A stretch of DNA of 64,000 nucleotides, from assembly GCA_031291675.1 (NCBI GenBank), contig JARLIO010000001.1, positions 62,001 through 126,000 on the forward strand, in the 5' to 3' direction. Position numbers and translations under genes: made by a program. Numbering within the stretch: the first letter of the stretch is position 1; each line of letters opens with the position of its first letter. Origin of the DNA: Azospirillaceae bacterium. GTDB taxonomy: Bacteria; Pseudomonadota; Alphaproteobacteria; Azospirillales; Azospirillaceae. Below the pieces are notes generated by a model. That model searched no databases and was not told the origin of the DNA. It saw only the letters and a list, made by a program, of their open reading frames with translations. This document shows, piece after piece, positions 26,665 through 34,998 of the stretch.

Positions 26665-28407
26665 TCATGGCCGGAGGTCATTTGACAAAAGCGTTAGGCG
26701 ATCCTGGAGTTGTTCATATCGTACGGCGAGAGCGGCGGTTTCAGACTTGGCTTTAAGCATCAGTATTCGATAGACATCGGTATCAATCGTGGCCGCGGCA
26801 AGAGCTTTCCGCATCGAAGTCAGCTCTTGATCGCGATCTGACACTCCCTGCTCGGCGTTCTCTCTGTGTGTTTTCTCCGCATCAAGGTCTGCCTTCAATT
26901 GTGAAATAGTCCCCTCAACGGCAGCAGGCAAGAGATCGAGTGGCGCACTGGACAGATCGATCAGGCGACGTTCCAAACATAATGCCAAAAGCTTTTGACG
27001 AAAGTCATCTTTTTCTCTTGAAAGATGATCACGAAACGTCGCCCGTATCAATGCCTGTCCCAGAAATTGTTCCGGATCCTTACCGAATACCATCGCAACG
27101 CGCTCCACCTCTTGGTGTATCATCTCGTCGGGAACATCATTTGACGAATAAATGATCGAAATATCAGTAAAAGACAGCATGCCAAGAAACCGCGCGAGAT
27201 ACCCAAAACTGGCAAATGCAAATTTGTCAAGTTTGTGAACCTCGTCATTTTCCATCGCTGATGGCCAGACCATCTTTATCGCATGGGAATCATTAATTTG
27301 TATCAGTGGTGCAGAAAATAGTAATTCACCACCATCGTCTAATATTAATGATGCCTTTATCAATTCTATTTCAAATGTAATGCTATGTTCCAGAGAATCG
27401 CACAGAATGACTGTCCGATATCGACTGTTGTCGATACCTTGCTGTGATGGCCACGATTCTGTAACGGAAAGCTGATGCTTTAATACCTGCATGACACGAG
27501 CCGGTAAAATGTTCTTGTTTGAACATATAAAATCGACGTCTCTCCCCGACTCTGCAACCAAATATGCGACATAGGGATCTGTCAAAGAGACGACGGCGCA
27601 TCGCCCGTCTGGCGGCAAGCTCCAAACAGCTTCAACGAAAGCCAATTGAAGGCGGTGCGCCGTGCCTTTGCTTGTTAAAACGTAGCCATTGGAAAAATGA
27701 TACGAGAAGCGAACCGCTGTGACACCAAGGCGGGCGGCGTTGTCGAGCGGACCTAAATCGGCCTCATTCTTCAGGGTTAACCGCGGCCACACCGCTGGAG
27801 AGGCACCTGAAGCGATTAACGCCTCCGGAACGCCGGCATAGCCAAACCGATTGTTGAAATCAGCTTCGGCCTCCATGATTTTCTTCAATAGTCCGATTGG
27901 AGCCCGTGCCGCCGCCTTGACCCTTCGTACCGAGGATTCATTGATCGCGGGAGTAGACAATATTTCCGGGTCGAAGGTTTCTCCCGCAAGGCGTAACGCC
28001 TCACCGAGCGAGTCTGCCAATGTTTCCGTGCGTCCGACGAAGGCACAGTCGTCGATAAAGGGTTTCATATGCGCAGAACAGGGGCAATCGGGCCAAGCCT
28101 TCAACATCAGGCGTAAAAACGTTGGAAAATCATCAGAAGCCGCGACCTTCGTCACGTCAGAATCGGACCAGCCGAATTCCATTTCGTGCCGCCAATAAGA
28201 TGCGAGCCAATGGAGAGGATGGCGAACAAAACAAAACGCCAATTTTTCGTCCCGACTGAACTCCGTTCCGAATGTTTGAGAAGGCGTCAAATGGATAGGA
28301 TAAATCCGTCGTTCAATCAATCCCATTCGCCAGAGAACATGGGAGACCCAATGTCCACCTGTTCGTCCCGCATGGAAGAAAACAGATCTCGGAAGAACGA
28401 TAGGCAC
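26665..28407 (-). CDS. Sulfotransferase-like / methyltransferase-like / coiled-coil fusion protein
   Basis: 580 aa, clearly more AT-rich than its surroundings. Residues 1-200 resemble a PAPS-type sulfotransferase: RTGGHWVSHVLWRMGL at 15-30 in the position of the 5'-phosphosulfate loop, and AFCFVRHPLHWLASYWRHEM near 57-76 matching the 3'-phosphate motif (RxPxxxxxSxW). Residues about 215-430 look like a degenerate class I methyltransferase (VILCDSLEHS, then LILDDGGELLFSAPLI). Residues about 500-575 are heptad-like and charged (LKADLDAEKTHRENAEQGV). Neither catalytic assignment is proven. The gene stands alone between a dead toxin locus and repeats. Composition suggests transfer. Confidence 0.72.
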   Translation of the reverse strand: MPIVLPRSVFFHAGRTGGHWVSHVLWRMGLIERRIYPIHLTPSQTFGTEFSRDEKLAFCFVRHPLHWLASYWRHEMEFGWSDSDVTKVAASDDFPTFLRLMLKAWPDCPCSAHMKPFIDDCAFVGRTETLADSLGEALRLAGETFDPEILSTPAINESSVRRVKAAARAPIGLLKKIMEAEADFNNRFGYAGVPEALIASGASPAVWPRLTLKNEADLGPLDNAARLGVTAVRFSYHFSNGYVLTSKGTAHRLQLAFVEAVWSLPPDGRCAVVSLTDPYVAYLVAESGRDVDFICSNKNILPARVMQVLKHQLSVTESWPSQQGIDNSRYRTVILCDSLEHSITFEIELIKASLILDDGGELLFSAPLIQINDSHAIKMVWPSAMENDEVHKLDKFAFASFGYLARFLGMLSFTDISIIYSSNDVPDEMIHQEVERVAMVFGKDPEQFLGQALIRATFRDHLSREKDDFRQKLLALCLERRLIDLSSAPLDLLPAAVEGTISQLKADLDAEKTHRENAEQGVSDRDQELTSMRKALAAATIDTDVYRILMLKAKSETAALAVRYEQLQDRLTLLSNDLRP

Positions 28408-29270
28408 GCTCTAACTCCATCTCGAATGTGACATGACTAATGTGTTCTTTGGCTCTTATAGCGTTAGCCGTGAGTAAGGTCACCGCGTCCCATCGGCGCT
28501 AACTTAATGTTCTGTTCCGTCGTCACCCTCGCGAACACGGGGGTCCAGGGCACAGGCTCCGAAACATTGAGGTTGCGACTCTGGATGCCCGCGTTCGCGG
28601 GCATGACGGTGGCGAACGTGACAACCAACAGCTAACACCATAAGAGCGTCTTCTTTGAAAACAGCCCATCCGAGGGTTCCTCGCCCAGAACCCCTGGAAA
28701 GGCTCAAGCCTTAATTCCTGTCGTCCCGGCACTGCTCAGGGGCGCCCGCTGTCGATGAGATGACGTCTGCGTCAGCCAGACCCAGGAGACTTGGCGACGC
28801 CGCGAGCCCCGGTTTGTGTCGATCGCAGTCAGTTCAGGTGGCACGCGGAGAACGTCCTGCCCAAACGTGTGCGAGGCCGAGGCGCGTACGGTTCGATCCT
28901 CCGCCTCCGCGAGGCACGTCTGAGAAGCGTCGTGTTCCATGCCAACCCCCATCGCAACAAGAAAAATTGTGCCAGACAACAATTTTTCATACAAATAGAA
29001 AATGAAAAATGAAACGGACCCGATAACGTTTGGAGTGGTTCAAATCCTGCTATCCGAGGGGGCTGGCTTCGCCGCGCTTTGACGATGTATCAACGGGCGC
29101 GAAGCGATGGTACACGCGATACCAGAAGCCGGCGAGCATTTCGATCGAGAGCCGCTGCTGCAGCGATGCTTCGAGCCACGTTTTACCGTCACCTGGACGA
29201 TCTCCACAACGCTGGGCGTGTAACGCAAGGACGTCGCAGATTGGCGGTGGCGGCGGGTCACCGCCACCGT
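28408..29270. other. Intergenic region with a short REP hairpin
   Basis: About 860 bp with no convincing gene. It contains a compact palindromic hairpin, ATGCCCGCG-TT-CGCGGGCAT at 28585-28604, flanked by GTCACCCTCGCGAACACGGG at 28522-28541 that belongs to the same dispersed family A. Small frames such as 28704-28994 on the minus strand lack a ribosome binding site and family resemblance. The 28960-29040 stretch is AT-rich. Confidence 0.6.
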
Positions 29271-30056
29271 TCAACCGGGCCGCTGCCGCGGCGCCCGCCG
29301 CCGTCGCGCTGTCGCCGGGACGACGGGTGGCGCGGCGGCGGGCAGGGCGTCGAGGACCCGAAACACCTCGCGCAGATGGCGGCGCATCGCGGCCACGGCA
29401 TGGGTTTCGTTGCAATTGGCCAGGCCCTCGACGATCTCCTTATGCTGATTGATCAGCAACGGGATCCGTCCGGCATCCTGCAGGCTGAGATAGCGCACCC
29501 GGTCGAAATGGAGCTTGGCGCGGCGCACCACCTCGCGGACGCGCATATGACCGCTGACCCGGGCAATGGCGTCGTGGAACGCCTCATCCGCCTCATAGAA
29601 CATCTCAGGCGTGCCCTCGCGCTGCGCCTGTTCCTGACGCGCAATAATCTCATTGATCTCGCGCAATGAGGTTGCATCGATCTTGCGTACGGCTTCAGCG
29701 ACCAGGGCACATTCCAGGTGTTCGCGGACAAATTGCGCCTCCCGCGCCGCCTCGATCGAAATCGGCGCGACGAAGGTGCCGCGCTGCGGATAAATCTGCA
29801 CCAGCCCCTCTTCGGCCAGCTTGATCAGCGCTTCGCGCACCGGTGTCCGGCTGACGCCCAGCCGGGCGCACAGATCAAGTTCGGCCATCGGCGTTCCCGG
29901 GGGCAGGGCGCCGCGGACAATCTCGTCACGCAGATGATCGAAGACCTGACCGGAAAGCCGGCGATCACCCCGCATGGGCTGGCCCCGGGGCCCGGACGGC
30001 GCCGGCTCGCTCTCATTGTCCACGGCGCCGGTCCCGGTCCCTGTATCGTCTGCCAT
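29271..30056 (-). CDS. GntR-family (FadR subfamily) transcriptional regulator
   Basis: 261 aa from ATG 30056; longer in-frame starts run into low-complexity sequence. Winged HTH at about residues 33-100 (SGQVFDHLRDEIVRGALPPG, LCARLGVSRTPVREALIKLA, LVQIYPQRGTFVAPI), then an FCD all-helical effector domain (FVREHLECALVAEAVR, FYEADEAFHDAIARVSGH, INQHKEIVEGL, MRRHLREVF) with the His residues that usually bind metal/ligand. C-terminus is basic and Pro/Ala-rich. No adjacent metabolic gene gives away its regulon. Confidence 0.92.
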   Translation of the reverse strand: MADDTGTGTGAVDNESEPAPSGPRGQPMRGDRRLSGQVFDHLRDEIVRGALPPGTPMAELDLCARLGVSRTPVREALIKLAEEGLVQIYPQRGTFVAPISIEAAREAQFVREHLECALVAEAVRKIDATSLREINEIIARQEQAQREGTPEMFYEADEAFHDAIARVSGHMRVREVVRRAKLHFDRVRYLSLQDAGRIPLLINQHKEIVEGLANCNETHAVAAMRRHLREVFRVLDALPAAAPPVVPATARRRRAPRQRPG

Positions 30057-30140
30057 CAGCCAAACTCCCTGACCCCCCGCCGCGCCCCGGCACCGGAACC
30101 AGCCCGAAACGGCCGGGGACGACGAGGCGATACGGCGGCT

Positions 30141-30167
30141 CCGCGGCATCCGCGGCATCCGCGGCAT
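30141..30167. repeat. Three tandem copies of a 9-bp unit
   Basis: CCGCGGCAT is repeated three times head to tail at 30141-30167 in the leader region upstream of the FadR-type regulator. Likely a slippage-prone microsatellite; no function evident. Confidence 0.85.
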
Positions 30168-30218
30168 CCGCCACCATGCGGGGCGGCCCCGGTCGACGCA
30201 ACGGTAATAAGGGCATCG

Positions 30219-30335
30219 CCCCCCGTGTTGGCGGTGTAGGGCAAGAACGACGCGTTCTTCCTGGCGGGGGATAACGATCCCCATGTTCCACTGTCGCGTT
30301 CGCAAGACGTCGCTGACGGCTTGAAATCACCCTGA
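30219..30335 (+). pseudogene. Chimeric scrap of two alpha/beta-hydrolase genes
   Basis: The plus strand reads VLAV-stop-GKNDAFFLAGDNDPHVPLSRSQDVADGLKSP-stop when split as VLAV*GKNDAFFL and AGDNDPHVPLSRSQDVADGL. The first part matches LAVWGRNDAFFLP of the hydrolase at 31794 (DNA around 32478-32515), with TAG in place of the Trp codon. The second part matches AGDSDPYVPLSRSQEVADRL of the RBBP9-like hydrolase at 32700 (DNA around 33117-33186). The two fragments are joined precisely after FFL. It looks like a recombined, dead copy of relatives of both genes. Confidence 0.8.
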
Positions 30336-30486
30336 CGCCGGCCCGTTCGCCGCGAAACCCGAAAAGACCGAAGGGCTCCGCCCTTCACCCGCAGGGAGGC
30401 TCGCCTCCTTGACCTCGCTGAATGATTCCAAGGGGACCAAAGGGCCGCTGGAATACCAGGCTGCGCCGTTTCGCAGCCGATCAGGG

Positions 30487-30680
30487 GGCTCGCGTCGCCG
30501 AAAATGAGGAGACCGCTGCCACCGCCACCCCGCGGAAGCTCACCGCGCGCCGATAAGCCCCCTTACCGCCGTCATGCCTGCGGCCGCTTGCATCCAGCGT
30601 CGCAGCCTGAATGGTTCGCTTGTGGCCCTGACCCCGCCTTCGCGAGGCTGACGGTCGCAAATTCGATGACGCGGGCCACC
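30487..30680. repeat. About 190-bp dispersed element (family A, long form, copy 1)
   Basis: This stretch aligns along nearly its whole length with 50314-50514: both begin GGCTCG-GTCGC-GAAAA, share GCTGCCACCGCCACCCC / ACTGCCACCACCACCCC, GTCATGCC-GCGGCCGC, GCATCCAGC, AATGGTTCG-GCTTGTG and end with ATTCGATGACGCG-GCCAC. No protein is encoded in common. It is probably a non-autonomous mobile or REP-type element. Confidence 0.8.
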
Positions 30681-30704
30681 GCACGGTCTGAAATGACGAG
30701 GCCA

Positions 30705-31643
30705 TCAGGCGTTTGAACCAGGGGGCGGCAGAGCCGACGCGGTTTCGAGAAGATCGCGCTTCAATGTCGGAACCGCCTGCTCGATGAAAGCCCGCAACAC
30801 GCCCTTTTTGGCGCGATCGGCCTGGAACACCAGGTGCGCTGGCGTCGGCGGCGGCTCGAAAGGCGGAAGAAGCCGGACGAGACGGCCCGCCGCGATGTCA
30901 TTTGCCACCTGATAGGACCGCGCATGGATGATGCCATGGCCGCGGAGCGCCGCGTCAATGGCTGCCGCCGCGTTGTTGACGCTGAGCCGCGTATGGACCC
31001 GCAGGGATCGCACGCGCGTCCCCTGCTCGGGTGCCACGGCGAATGCCCAAAGTTCGCCGTCGCCTTCAGCGTTCAGCCCGATGCAATCATGTCGCTCGAG
31101 TTCGTGAGGGGTCGCGGGCGAACCGGCACGGGCCAGATAATCCGGCGATGCGCAGAGCAGTGTGCGCACCTCGCCGACCTTGAGGGCCGTCAGTGTCGAA
31201 TCCGACAGCGGCGCCAGACGCACCGCAAGGTCCACACCTTCGCCGATCAGATCGACGACGCGGTTCACCAGCAGGACCCGGGCCGCGACTTGTGGATGAT
31301 CGCCAAGGAAGGTCTCAAGAAGCGGCATCACCTTCAAACGTCCGAACAGTTCGGGCGCGGTCAGCACGATGCCACCCTGGAGCGGCCCCGCCGGGCTTTC
31401 CGGTTCGATCTCGTGCAGCTTCCTCAGCACATCGCGCCAAATCACAAGGTGGCGCTCGCCCGCCGCAGTGAGACTGAGCTTGCGCGTCGACCGCAGCAAC
31501 AGCGTTTCGCCGGCATAGCGCTCCAGCAGCGCGACGGCGCGGGTGACGGCGGCGGTTGATCGGCCATGTCGCCTGGCCGCGGCCGCAAGCGAACCCTCCT
31601 CCACCGTAGCCACGAAGAGCGCCATCGAATCCAGCCGGTCCAT
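30705..31643 (-). CDS. LysR-family transcriptional regulator
   Basis: 312 aa from ATG 31643. HTH at residues 1-60 (MALFVATVEEGSLAAAARRH, STAAVTRAVALLE, LLLRSTRKLSLTAAGE) and effector domain (FLGDHPQVAARVLLVNRVVD, GEGVDLAVRLAPLSDSTL, ALRGHGIIHARSYQVANDI). It is divergent from the hydrolase gene at 31794 with about 150 bp between, so it is the likely regulator of the hydrolase pair. Confidence 0.93.
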   Translation of the reverse strand: MDRLDSMALFVATVEEGSLAAAARRHGRSTAAVTRAVALLERYAGETLLLRSTRKLSLTAAGERHLVIWRDVLRKLHEIEPESPAGPLQGGIVLTAPELFGRLKVMPLLETFLGDHPQVAARVLLVNRVVDLIGEGVDLAVRLAPLSDSTLTALKVGEVRTLLCASPDYLARAGSPATPHELERHDCIGLNAEGDGELWAFAVAPEQGTRVRSLRVHTRLSVNNAAAAIDAALRGHGIIHARSYQVANDIAAGRLVRLLPPFEPPPTPAHLVFQADRAKKGVLRAFIEQAVPTLKRDLLETASALPPPGSNA

Positions 31644-31793
31644 GGTTTCACAATCTGCAATCAAGCCGGTCAGGATGCAAGCATTCTGCCGCACGGTGAA
31701 ACCTCTATAAGGGGGACATCATCAATCGGCCACCCTGCACCGTCACCCCGAGGCCGATTCACGCCTGCGCCCGCCACGCTGAAGGAGAATCCG

Positions 31794-32660
31794 ATGTCCG
31801 CCACCCGCTATCGCACCCAGAAGGTCGGGGACGTGGAAGTGTTCTATCGGGAAACCGGCCCGATCGACGCTCCGGTTATCCTGCTCCTCCATGGCTTCCC
31901 GACATCGAGCCACATGTTTCGCGATCTCATGCCGGCGCTGGCCGACCGCTACCGATTGATTGCGCCCGACCTGCCTGGATTCGGGCTGACGAAGGCACCC
32001 CCGCGCGGCGCATTCACCTACAGCTTCGACGCCCTGGCCGCGGTCATCGGCGACTTTGTCGATGCGCTCGGGCTTCAGCGCTATGCCCTCTACCTCTTCG
32101 ATTATGGCGCGCCGACCGGCCTTCGCCTCGCCATGAAGCACCCCGAGCGCGTCACCGCGATCATGACCCAGAACGGCAACGCCTATGCGGAGGGCTTCAG
32201 CAAGGAATGGGGACCGTGGGAGACCTATTGGCGCCAGCCGACACCCGCTCACCGCGAAGCGACGCGTGCGTCGCTCTCCGACGCGGCGATCCGCTTCCAG
32301 CACGAACATGGCGCGCCCGCCGGACGGGTGTCGCCCGACGGCTTCATGCTTGACACCTTCTACATGCAGCGGCCGGACGCCGACGAGATCCAGCTCGACC
32401 TGATCCTGAGCTACCGGACCAACGTCGCGCTCTATCCGGACTTCCAGTCCTACCTGCGCACGCACCGTCCGCCGGTGCTGGCGGTGTGGGGCAGGAATGA
32501 CGCGTTCTTCCTGCCGCCCGGCGCGGAAGCGTACAGGAGGGACGTTCCCGATGCCGAAATCCACCTTCTGGATGCGGGTCACTTTGCGCTGGAAACGCAC
32601 CACCACGAAATTGCCGCCCACATCCGGGATTTCCTCGGTCGCAAGCTCGCCACACCGTGA
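31794..32660 (+). CDS. Alpha/beta hydrolase, haloalkane dehalogenase/epoxide hydrolase-like
   Basis: 288 aa; GAAGGAG precedes the ATG. Oxyanion-hole motif LLHGFPTSSHMFRDLMP near residue 33, nucleophile elbow YLFDYGAPTG with Asp at 103 (an Asp nucleophile as in epoxide hydrolases and haloalkane dehalogenases rather than a Ser), acid in WGRNDAFFLP and terminal His in DAGHFALETH. Short gap to the second hydrolase (39 bp) suggests one operon under the divergent LysR regulator. Substrate unknown. Confidence 0.88.
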   Translation: MSATRYRTQKVGDVEVFYRETGPIDAPVILLLHGFPTSSHMFRDLMPALADRYRLIAPDLPGFGLTKAPPRGAFTYSFDALAAVIGDFVDALGLQRYALYLFDYGAPTGLRLAMKHPERVTAIMTQNGNAYAEGFSKEWGPWETYWRQPTPAHREATRASLSDAAIRFQHEHGAPAGRVSPDGFMLDTFYMQRPDADEIQLDLILSYRTNVALYPDFQSYLRTHRPPVLAVWGRNDAFFLPPGAEAYRRDVPDAEIHLLDAGHFALETHHHEIAAHIRDFLGRKLATP

Positions 32661-32699
32661 TCCCGCATCAGCGGGGATCACGTCCATGGAGGATCAGAA

Positions 32700-33296
32700 A
32701 TGAGAACTGGACGAGCGGTGTTAAGAGTGATTGTGCTGCACGGCGCGCACGGAGGACCTGATACAAACTGGTTTCCCTGGCTTCATGCCGCATTGAATGC
32801 GAAAGGCATCGAAGTCTTGCGCCCTCGATTTCCCACCCCGCAGGGTCAATCCCTGGACGCGTGGCTCGATACCTACGATCTTGCCGTCAAGCCATTGCCT
32901 TTGGCGCCGACCATCCTTGTTGGACATAGTCTGGGGGCTGCATTGGCGCTGCGACTGGTCGAGAGAGCCGTCGAGCCCTTTGGCGGCCTGTTTCTGGCCG
33001 CAGGGTTCATCGGTGCCCTCGGTCTTCCAGACTACGATACAATAAATCGCTCGTTCTTTGCCGGATCATTCGACTGGGCCGGCATTCGACAGCGGAAAGG
33101 AAGCGCATGCCGCTGTTGGGCGGGGGATAGTGATCCCTATGTTCCACTGTCGCGTTCGCAAGAGGTCGCTGACCGCTTGAAATCTCCCCTTGATATTGTG
33201 CCGGGAGGCGGACACCTCAACAGCGAGGCCGGATTTAATGCCTTCCCTCAATTGCGCGACGCCATTGTTGCCGAGCGTAACCGGGCCAGAAAGTGA
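32700..33296 (+). CDS. RBBP9/YdeN-family alpha/beta hydrolase
   Basis: 198 aa, GGAGG 8 nt upstream of the ATG. The RBBP9/YdeN family layout is clear: VIVLHGAHGGPDTNWFPWL at the start, nucleophile ILVGHSLGAALALRL with Ser 77, acid in WAGDSDPYVPLSRS and His in GGGHLNSEAGF. Family members are small serine hydrolases of poorly known substrate. Parts of a related gene survive as a scrap at 30219-30335. Confidence 0.9.
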   Translation: MRTGRAVLRVIVLHGAHGGPDTNWFPWLHAALNAKGIEVLRPRFPTPQGQSLDAWLDTYDLAVKPLPLAPTILVGHSLGAALALRLVERAVEPFGGLFLAAGFIGALGLPDYDTINRSFFAGSFDWAGIRQRKGSACRCWAGDSDPYVPLSRSQEVADRLKSPLDIVPGGGHLNSEAGFNAFPQLRDAIVAERNRARK

Positions 33297-33321
33297 GTTA
33301 TCTGTTCACGCTCGTTCCCCG

Positions 33322-33942
33322 TCAGCCGGGGACCGGCCCGCACCAGCCTGGCAGATATTCGGCATCCGGGCTCCTGGCCAAGGTCAGCGCCTGGACCAGC
33401 GCCGCCGCGAAATTCGTTTCGACATCCTTGCGCTTCAGGCGGCGGCGCAGGAAATCGGCCCAGAGGAACTCGCTGAACGGCGCATTGTCCTTGGCATAGC
33501 CGCCATGACGCCGCAAGGCCCCGGCGAGCGACCGGAACGGATCATCGACCAGATCCTTGATGGCTTTCGGGATGTCGCCATAGGCGCGCCGCTTGCCGTC
33601 GGCGTCGAACGGGTGCATCCAACTGCGATTATCGAGCACGAACCAGAACGCATCCTCCTCCAGCGCTTTCAAATTCGCGACCACGGTGACCAGCACGCTC
33701 TTGACCCCCTCATCGGCCAGGGCGCGCGCCAGATGGTGATGATCAATCACGTAATAGCGGTCATGGGGGCCCAGGATCACCGGAACCGTGTGCTCGCCCA
33801 GGAATGCGGCGCCCTTGGCATCGCCACGGGCCTGCCACGCCTTGCGCTTTTCCGCGACCTCGAGCAGGCCGACGGTGATCTGGGTCGGACGCAGATCTTC
33901 GATCGCGACCGGATGCAGCATCGGTTCACGAATATGTCCCAT
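33322..33942 (-). CDS. ParB/sulfiredoxin-like domain protein
   Basis: 206 aa, AAGGA before the ATG. The N-terminal half has the ParB-like nuclease/Srx fold signature (IEDLRPTQITVGLLEVAEKR, VIDHHHLARALADEG), comparable to ParB-like proteins outside the chromosome-segregation locus. The C-terminal half (WMHPFDADGKRRAYGDIPKA, WADFLRRRLKR) matches a group of stand-alone 200-residue ParB-like proteins of unknown role. No parA or parS-like sites nearby, so a segregation role is unlikely. Confidence 0.78.
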   Translation of the reverse strand: MGHIREPMLHPVAIEDLRPTQITVGLLEVAEKRKAWQARGDAKGAAFLGEHTVPVILGPHDRYYVIDHHHLARALADEGVKSVLVTVVANLKALEEDAFWFVLDNRSWMHPFDADGKRRAYGDIPKAIKDLVDDPFRSLAGALRRHGGYAKDNAPFSEFLWADFLRRRLKRKDVETNFAAALVQALTLARSPDAEYLPGWCGPVPG

Positions 33943-33975
33943 GGCTTGTCCTTCCCTTGAGGGGTTTGATGGCGG

Positions 33976-34998
33976 TCACAGGGCCGCGCGCCAGCCCCAG
34001 CGCGCCGGCAAGGCGAGGCATTCGGCAACCGGGGCCACCGACCCGGTCGTGGACACCGAGCACAGGGCCGACGCCGCCGCGCACAGCCCCAGCACCAGGC
34101 TGTCATCGAGCGCCCAATCCTGATGCACGCCCCATAACACCCCGGCGGCGAAGGCATCGCCGGCGCCGTTGGCGCCCTGGATGACCTCGGGCGGCACGCG
34201 CAGCGAGGGATGGACGGCGACCGTGCCGTCGCGGGTCGCGGCGACGCAGCCTTCGGGGAAGTGGATCACCACCAGATCGGCCCGGGCCGCCGCGATCAGC
34301 GCCGCCGCCGCCTCGCGCGCCACCCGCGCGTCGCAGTGACCGTCGCGGACCACCGCCAGGCCGGTCAGCGCCCCGGCCTCGAAATCATTGATGATCAGGC
34401 TGTCAAGATGGGCCAGGCAGGGCTGGACCAGGCGGCGGATCTCCGCCGGGGTCGAGGAGATCATTTCCAGATTGGTGCGCAGCCCGGCGGCCTGGGCGCG
34501 GCGCAGCACCGTGACCCAGCCATTGGCGTCACCGGCACAGGGGGCGTCCATACGCTGATGGATCCCCGGCGCCCCCAGATGCATGATCCGCGCCGGCAGG
34601 TCGGTGAAGTCGAAATCGTCGGGGCTCAGCAGGGCATTGGCCCCCTGAAAATGAAAGAAGGTCCGCCGCCCGGTCGACTGATCGGTCATGACGTCGGTAT
34701 AGGCCGTCCCGGCCGCGCCGGTGACGCGCAGATGGCTGGTATCGATCTGGTGGGCGCGGCACCAGCCCGACAATTGCCGGCCGGCCTCGTCATCGCCGAT
34801 CGCGCCCAGCGCCCACAGCGGAAACGCGGCCCCGAGCCGGGCCAGATCGATCGCCATGTTGTGGGCCGGGCCGCCACCATCGACGCGGCACGCGGTCACC
34901 GTGGTCAGGGTTTCCTCTTCGGGCCACCGGGTGATCGTCTTGTTGTTGTCAACCAGCCAGCAGCCGGCGCACAGGATGCCGCCACGCGTCACGATCAC
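33976..34998 (-). CDS. PfkB-family carbohydrate kinase
   Basis: 340 aa from a GTG that overlaps the stop of the upstream aldolase-like gene (GTGA). N-terminal substrate motif with GGGPAHNMAIDLARLG, central VIHFPEGCVAA, and the C-terminal PfkB signature VIQGANGAGDAFAAGVLWG containing the catalytic Asp and the anion hole. The family phosphorylates sugars or nucleosides. Coupling to a DhnA-type aldolase suggests a kinase-aldolase pair acting in series on a keto-sugar. Confidence 0.88.
   Translation of the reverse strand: MIVTRGGILCAGCWLVDNNKTITRWPEEETLTTVTACRVDGGGPAHNMAIDLARLGAAFPLWALGAIGDDEAGRQLSGWCRAHQIDTSHLRVTGAAGTAYTDVMTDQSTGRRTFFHFQGANALLSPDDFDFTDLPARIMHLGAPGIHQRMDAPCAGDANGWVTVLRRAQAAGLRTNLEMISSTPAEIRRLVQPCLAHLDSLIINDFEAGALTGLAVVRDGHCDARVAREAAAALIAAARADLVVIHFPEGCVAATRDGTVAVHPSLRVPPEVIQGANGAGDAFAAGVLWGVHQDWALDDSLVLGLCAAASALCSVSTTGSVAPVAECLALPARWGWRAAL

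Noticed and set aside
28704-28994. 96-codon minus-strand frame with a slightly hydrophobic start
   Set aside because: No Shine-Dalgarno, no recognisable motif, overlaps repeat-derived sequence; not supported.
29036-29062. GGTTCAAATCC sequence resembling a tRNA T-arm
   Set aside because: The T-stem does not pair and no acceptor or anticodon arm is present.
33322-33942. Chromosome partitioning role for the ParB-like protein
   Set aside because: No parA, no parS-like palindromes and no central HTH typical of segregation ParB; only the N-terminal ParB/Srx-like fold is visible.
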